This document shows, in pieces, positions 55,301 through 61,300 of a DNA stretch of 64,000 bases. The position numbers and the translations under genes were made by a program. The stretch's first letter is position 1. Each line of letters starts with the position of its first letter. This DNA is from Tridacna crocea (lineage: Eukaryota; Mollusca; Bivalvia; Cardiida; Cardiidae): NCBI GenBank assembly GCA_943736015.1, contig OX031068.1:25924296-25988295 (forward strand). Reading direction: 5' to 3'. Under the pieces are notes generated by a model. The model did not search any database and was not told where the DNA came from. It was given only the letters and a program-made list of their open reading frames with translations.

Positions 55301-58300
55301 GAACTTGTGCAAATGTAGTTGTCTTTGTTAGTGGACAACTATTACAGGAGTTATTGCCCTTTGAACAGTTTTAGCTGATTGAGTGACAAGTCAACCAGCC
55401 AACAATAGGTCTTGTTATACCTAAGCAAAATACAAAATTCAGTTTACATATCATCATTACCGTATTATCATCCTATGTTTAGTATATCAGGGCATTTAGC
55501 TTTCAATGCATTTCTGATGTTTATCACTTTATATATCAGTTTTGACTTGTGTTTAACTCATTATCAAATGACAATATTTTAGACTTGCCCAAATTGAAAG
55601 CATTTGCAAACGAAAAATAAAAGTTACTGAAAATTTGAAATTTGTTTTGTGAAGGGTAGAAAACATTGTGGGAAAAGGAGAAAATGCTGGTTACCAGCAT
55701 TTTCACCTTTTCCCACAACATTTTCTAAAGGCTTCATTCTCAGGGGCGTCAAAAGTAGGGATTGTGTGGTAATGGGTTAAAGTTTTTTGTTAGCCTCAAA
55801 TATCAACCAAAGCTGTATACAAATTTACGCAGGTAATTATGCTCATGTTTCATATGGTAGGTTTAACACCAGAGGTTTTGCATGCAGCCAGGCAAAGGAA
55901 AGCTCAGGACTTTTTGAATCATGTCAAAAGTCTTCCCTTGGCCACAGATGTAAACCAGAGGTTATCAAATGGATCTACATTGGTAAACAAACATTTTGAT
56001 CTTTTACATAACACTAACTTCTTGTTTGTTTATTGATACTCAGCTATAATTCATAAACATATAATTTCATATGTACTTGTACAACTGTTTAACCCTTACC
56101 CACACTTTGACAACTTTTGATGACCCTTGGAAAGAAGACTTTTGAAAACATTGTGGGAAAAGGAGAAAATGCTGGTAACCAGCATTTTCTCTTTTTCCCA
56201 CAATGTTTTCTTCCCTATCTACAAACAATTGCATCATTTGAGCCACATTGAAATTGTCATCAGCAGAATGCTTTCAATTTGTACAGGGCTAAAATTTTGT
56301 TGTCTGGTAAAGGGTTAAAACACTTTTCTTGTCACGGAGAAATATTTGGTAAAAGGTGCTAAATCAATCCTTTCCAGTAAGTTAACTTTCCTTGCACCCT
56401 TGTTGGTGATCACCCTCATAGTATAAATAAAGGAGCATGTTGTGTTTCAAGTGTTTTTGTAAGTTACCAGTTTTGGTACATGTTTCATTTTTACTTCCAT
56501 TTAGTTTTTTTCCATTTGTTTCCAAGGATTGATGATTGTCATGGCAACAAGAATTTTTCCCTCTCTTACACCTGTTTACTATTTGGATAATAGTTATGTT
56601 GGAAAGTAGCCAGTGGCTTGGGAAGCATGTTGTTTAAAGTACTAGAAAAAGAGACTTAGGAAAAGCATAGATAAGTGAACTGAACATCATATCATAACTA
56701 ATGTGATGTTGAAGAGGGCATTAAAAACCATTCAAACAAAGATAAAAATAAAAGTCATGTTTCAAGGAGGTCTTTAACCCATTACCTACTTTTGACGACC
56801 CTTAGAAAGAGGCCTTTAGAAAGCATTGTTGGAAAAAGAGAAAATACTGGTAACCAGCATTTTCTTCTTTTCCCACAATGTTTTCTACCCTTCTCAAAAC
56901 AAATTTCAAATTTTCAGTCAGTTTTATTTTGTCATCTGCAAGTGATTTCAATCTGGACAGTAAAAAATTTTGTCGTTTGGTAATGAGTTAAAACACTGGA
57001 TTGTTTGGTACAGGGTTTACTTAACCTTTTCCCAAATGACAAATTTCAGACTCTTACAAACTAAAAGCATCTGCAGAAGAGAAATTCAGAATTGGTACAA
57101 ATTAGCTTTAGGTTTCTGATAGGGTAGAAAACATTGTGGATAAAGGAGAAGATGCTAGTTACCAGCATTTTCCCCTTTTCCTACGAAGTTTTCAAAAGCT
57201 TTCTTTCCAAGGAGTGTGAAAACTAGGCATTGTTTGGTAAAGGGTTAATTATAATTTGGATAATCAAATTTATTGAGAGCTGCAGTCATCAAGATTTCTT
57301 CATGTTCTTTTGTTAGTTACATATAGCTGCTGCCAATGGCTACAAGAGCTGTATGAAAGCCTTGTTTAAGTATGACCCTGATGTCCACAAGTTGGACAGC
57401 AATGGTTGGAGTCCTCTACATGTAGCTGCCAGATTTAATCAGCTGAAATCAGTAGAACTCCTGCTGAAGAAGAAGGCCAGTGCTAACTTACAAGACTCAC
57501 TTGGAAATAAGCCATCAGCTCTGACAAGCTCTGATGAGATTAGAGGTCTGCTCATGAGGCATGAACGACGACAGGTATTTTTCTTTTGTATTAATCAAAG
57601 GTCAAGGTCTTTAGTCAAAGTATGATTACTTTTAATTATACCCCCTTAAAACCAGTGTTTTCGGGGGTATACTGGAATCAGCCTGTCTGTCTGTGTGTCT
57701 GTTTGTGTGTCCGTCCGTGGGTCCGTCCATGTGTCTCTCAGTGTACAAAATACTGTCAAAGCGCTGGCAGGGTTATAAAGTTACATTCAGTGACCGCTCT
57801 AGTTTTCTAGGGGGTGAGTCAAACACGCAGTGTATGAAACAGAGTATGACTTCTAAATCTTATCTGTACTTGTGATGAAAGATGACTCTGTTCATATATT
57901 CTTTCCTCTTAGGTCAAGGTCAGTATTAGTAGAGATTTGATGCCCAAATGAATGAATCATGAAAAACTACTAAAACATCATTGCTGCTGCTGAGACAGAG
58001 AAGTTGACTCTGTAGAGGTCATGCTTGTCAGTTAAGATCAGGGGCTTCAGAATTTATGTTTTTATTCTAATTTCACACTGAAATTCGCTGTTTAACGTAG
58101 AGTTTTAATAATTTTTTTGTCACAAAATTCATAATAGATTAACCCTTTACCAGACGACAGAATTTTTGCCTTGTCCAAATTGAAAGCATTAATTTTGCAG
58201 ACGGCAATCTTGGTGTAGTATAAATGGTGCAATTTCTTTCAATAGGGCAGAAAACATTGTAAGAAAAGGAGAAAATAGTGGTTACCAGGATTTTTTCCTT

Positions 58301-61300
58301 TTTTCTACAATGATTTCAATAGGCTTCTTTCCCGTAGTTGTCAAAAGTCACCATTGTAGGTAAAGGGTCAAAGAGTTATAAAAGGCAGATTCAAAATGTT
58401 TTAATTGCATTAATTTTGAAGACGACAATCTAAGTGTAGCATAAATGGTGCAATTTCTCTTCAATAGGGCAGAAAACATTGTGAAGAAAAGCTGGTTACC
58501 AGCATTTTCTCCTTTTCCTACAATGTTTTCAATAGGCTTCTTTCCCATAGTTGTCAAGAGTCACCATTGTGGGTAAAGGGTCAAAGGGTTTAAAAATGCA
58601 GATTCAAAATGTTGCTATACTTTTATGTCATCTGATTTTGATCTATAGTGTCAAAAAAAACTTTTTTTTTCTTAAAATGTTGTTAGGTAAATTTGATGAC
58701 ATGAAGTTTCTCTGAGAGAAGCTTTTTTTGATATGGATAATGTTGTGATGCTGCATTTGTGTGTTTTTTGGTCCAGTGATAGGTAGGTTCAACCCTTTAC
58801 CACACAGTCCGGACTTTTAATGACCCTGAGAAAGAAAGTTCTTGAAAACATTGTGAGATAAGGAGAAAATGTTGATAATCCTCTACAAACAATATTTTCT
58901 ACCCTTCCCAAAACAAATTTCAAATTTTGGGTCACCATTATTTTGTCGTCTGCAGCTGGTTTCAATTTGGCCTTGTCCAAAATTTGTAAATGGGATACAT
59001 GAAAGTGCATGGATATGTGTTCTCTGAAAGTTGTTGTTTGGTACACATTGCTCTTTATTTTATATATTTATATCCTATGTGTGTTGTTTACAATCTTACA
59101 GTCTAAAACACACCAACGTTGTTTGTACAAAGTTCAAAGCAATCTGAAGGTTGAGCTTCACTGTACTAGTATGATTTGTTATTCTTCTGCTGTTGAAAGT
59201 TTTGAAAATGTTTTGGGAAAAGTAGCAGGTACTAATTATAGACAATTTCTTTTAACTCTTTACCAAATTATACAATTTTAGACTGGTCCAAATTGAAAGC
59301 ACTTGCAGACGACAATACAAACATAACACAAAAACAGAAATTTACTCAGAACAAGGTAGAAAACATTGTGGGGAAAGGAGAAAATGCTGGTTACCAGCAT
59401 TTTCTCCTGTATCCACAATGTTTTCTAAAGGCTTCTTTTACAGGGTCGTTAAAAGTTGGGATTGTATGGCAAAGGGTTAATGGAACATACCATCCAATTA
59501 ATTTAGTTGAAAGTAATGTGGTACACGTACCTACCTCGAAATTTTGTTCTTTGATGTGATTTGTAATAATTCTTGATAGGTGTAAGATAGCAATAGATTA
59601 TTGTTTATAATGAAAACAAACTGACTGACTCCAATTCTTGTCACAGAATGAGAAGAAAATCACAGACAAAGATGACAGAGACAAGGAGAAACCTGAACTA
59701 GAAATTCCCCATTATCTTGAATTACTGCCAGATAGAATGGAAACCGAAGAGAATATTTACAATGAAATAGGTGAAACTGTTGAAGAAGCTGATAGTGAGA
59801 CTCCAGGAGGGGATCTAGTTGGAGTGTTCAGGATAAACAGTAAAACTGTGTAAGTTGAAAGAGAAATCAAGTTACCAGGGTTTTCTTCTTTTCACATAAT
59901 GATTTTAACTCTTTACCACACAATCCCGACTTTTAACGACCCCGAGGAAGAAACCTTTTGAAAACATTGTAGGAAAAGGAGAAAATGCTGGTAACCAGCA
60001 TTTTCTCCTTTTCCTACAATGTTTTCTACTGTTCCCAAAACAAATTTTAATTTTTCAGCCATGTTCATTTTGTTGTCTGCAAATATTGTCAATTTGGACC
60101 AGTCCAAAATTTTGTTGTCTGGTAAAGAGTTAAAGGCATTTTTCATCAGGTCTGCTCACAGAAACTGAGGATTTTTTGGTAGAGGGTTACTCTTTACTAA
60201 ACAACAAAATTTAAGACTTTTCCAATTCCAAATCATTTTCGAGCAACAAATCAAATGTGGCTTAATTTTTTAAAAGTGTAATTTATAGAGTGGAAAGCAC
60301 TTTTGGAAAAGGAGAAAATGCTGGTTACCAGTGTTTTCTCCTTTTCCTACATTGTTTTCAAAAGGCTTCCTCCGCAGGGTGGTTGAAACTTTGGATTGTG
60401 TGGTAAAGGGTCTGGTAATTTTATTGTTATGACTGGTGCCTAAGATGGCTAGACCAGTTAGTATGGAAGACCCAAGCAGAGTTAACTATTTATTGCTGAG
60501 GGTCATATGAGATGGAGTAAGACATGCACTGATATGCACAGATACTTTAGTTTGTAACAATGTTTTCTTCTCTATTTTCATCATTTAAGCCTTTACCACA
60601 CAATCCCAACTTTTAGTGACTTTGAAGAAGATAGCATTTCAAAACATTGTGAGAAAAGGAGGAGATGCTGGTAACCATCATTTTTAGTGTTGCATCCAGG
60701 CTGCACGATTGCAGGATTCACGCTTTATTTTTTGCTGTCACGCAATTCCGTGAATGTGATGGGGGAGCAATTGCACAATATGGGTGTAACTCCTGCAAAA
60801 AGAAGACCCAGCTGCGTGCATAAAAGAAATTAAAAAAAGTCGGGTACAGTTTCAAGTCATTTCAATAAAATAATGGGAAGTCCGACAATGCTTCCTTACA
60901 TGTAGACTGTTCCAGGTGGTTACCGATTTCGTAGTGAAGTTTCTATTAAAGCGGGGAAACAATATATCAACACATGCGCATTGAATTTTTACTTTCATAA
61001 TGCTGACGAACTGAAGAACCCGGCGATTTTAAACTTGCAATTAGTTAAACAACTTGCAATTTGTCATGTTTTCCACAGAAAGGAAACATGTCAAAGACTT
61101 TCATTGGTTCTGTTGCCGACGCCAAAGACTTTCATTGGTTCTGTTGCCGACGCCAATGGTTCATACGATGATATTATGGAAAGAATTGAGTGAAAACAGC
61201 GGGGAATAAACTTAAGTTTGTTCGGCCCCAGATAATCGTGAACAAAAATTGATGTGTACATCTATAGATGCACATTATCAATCAAGAATGAGAATCTATA

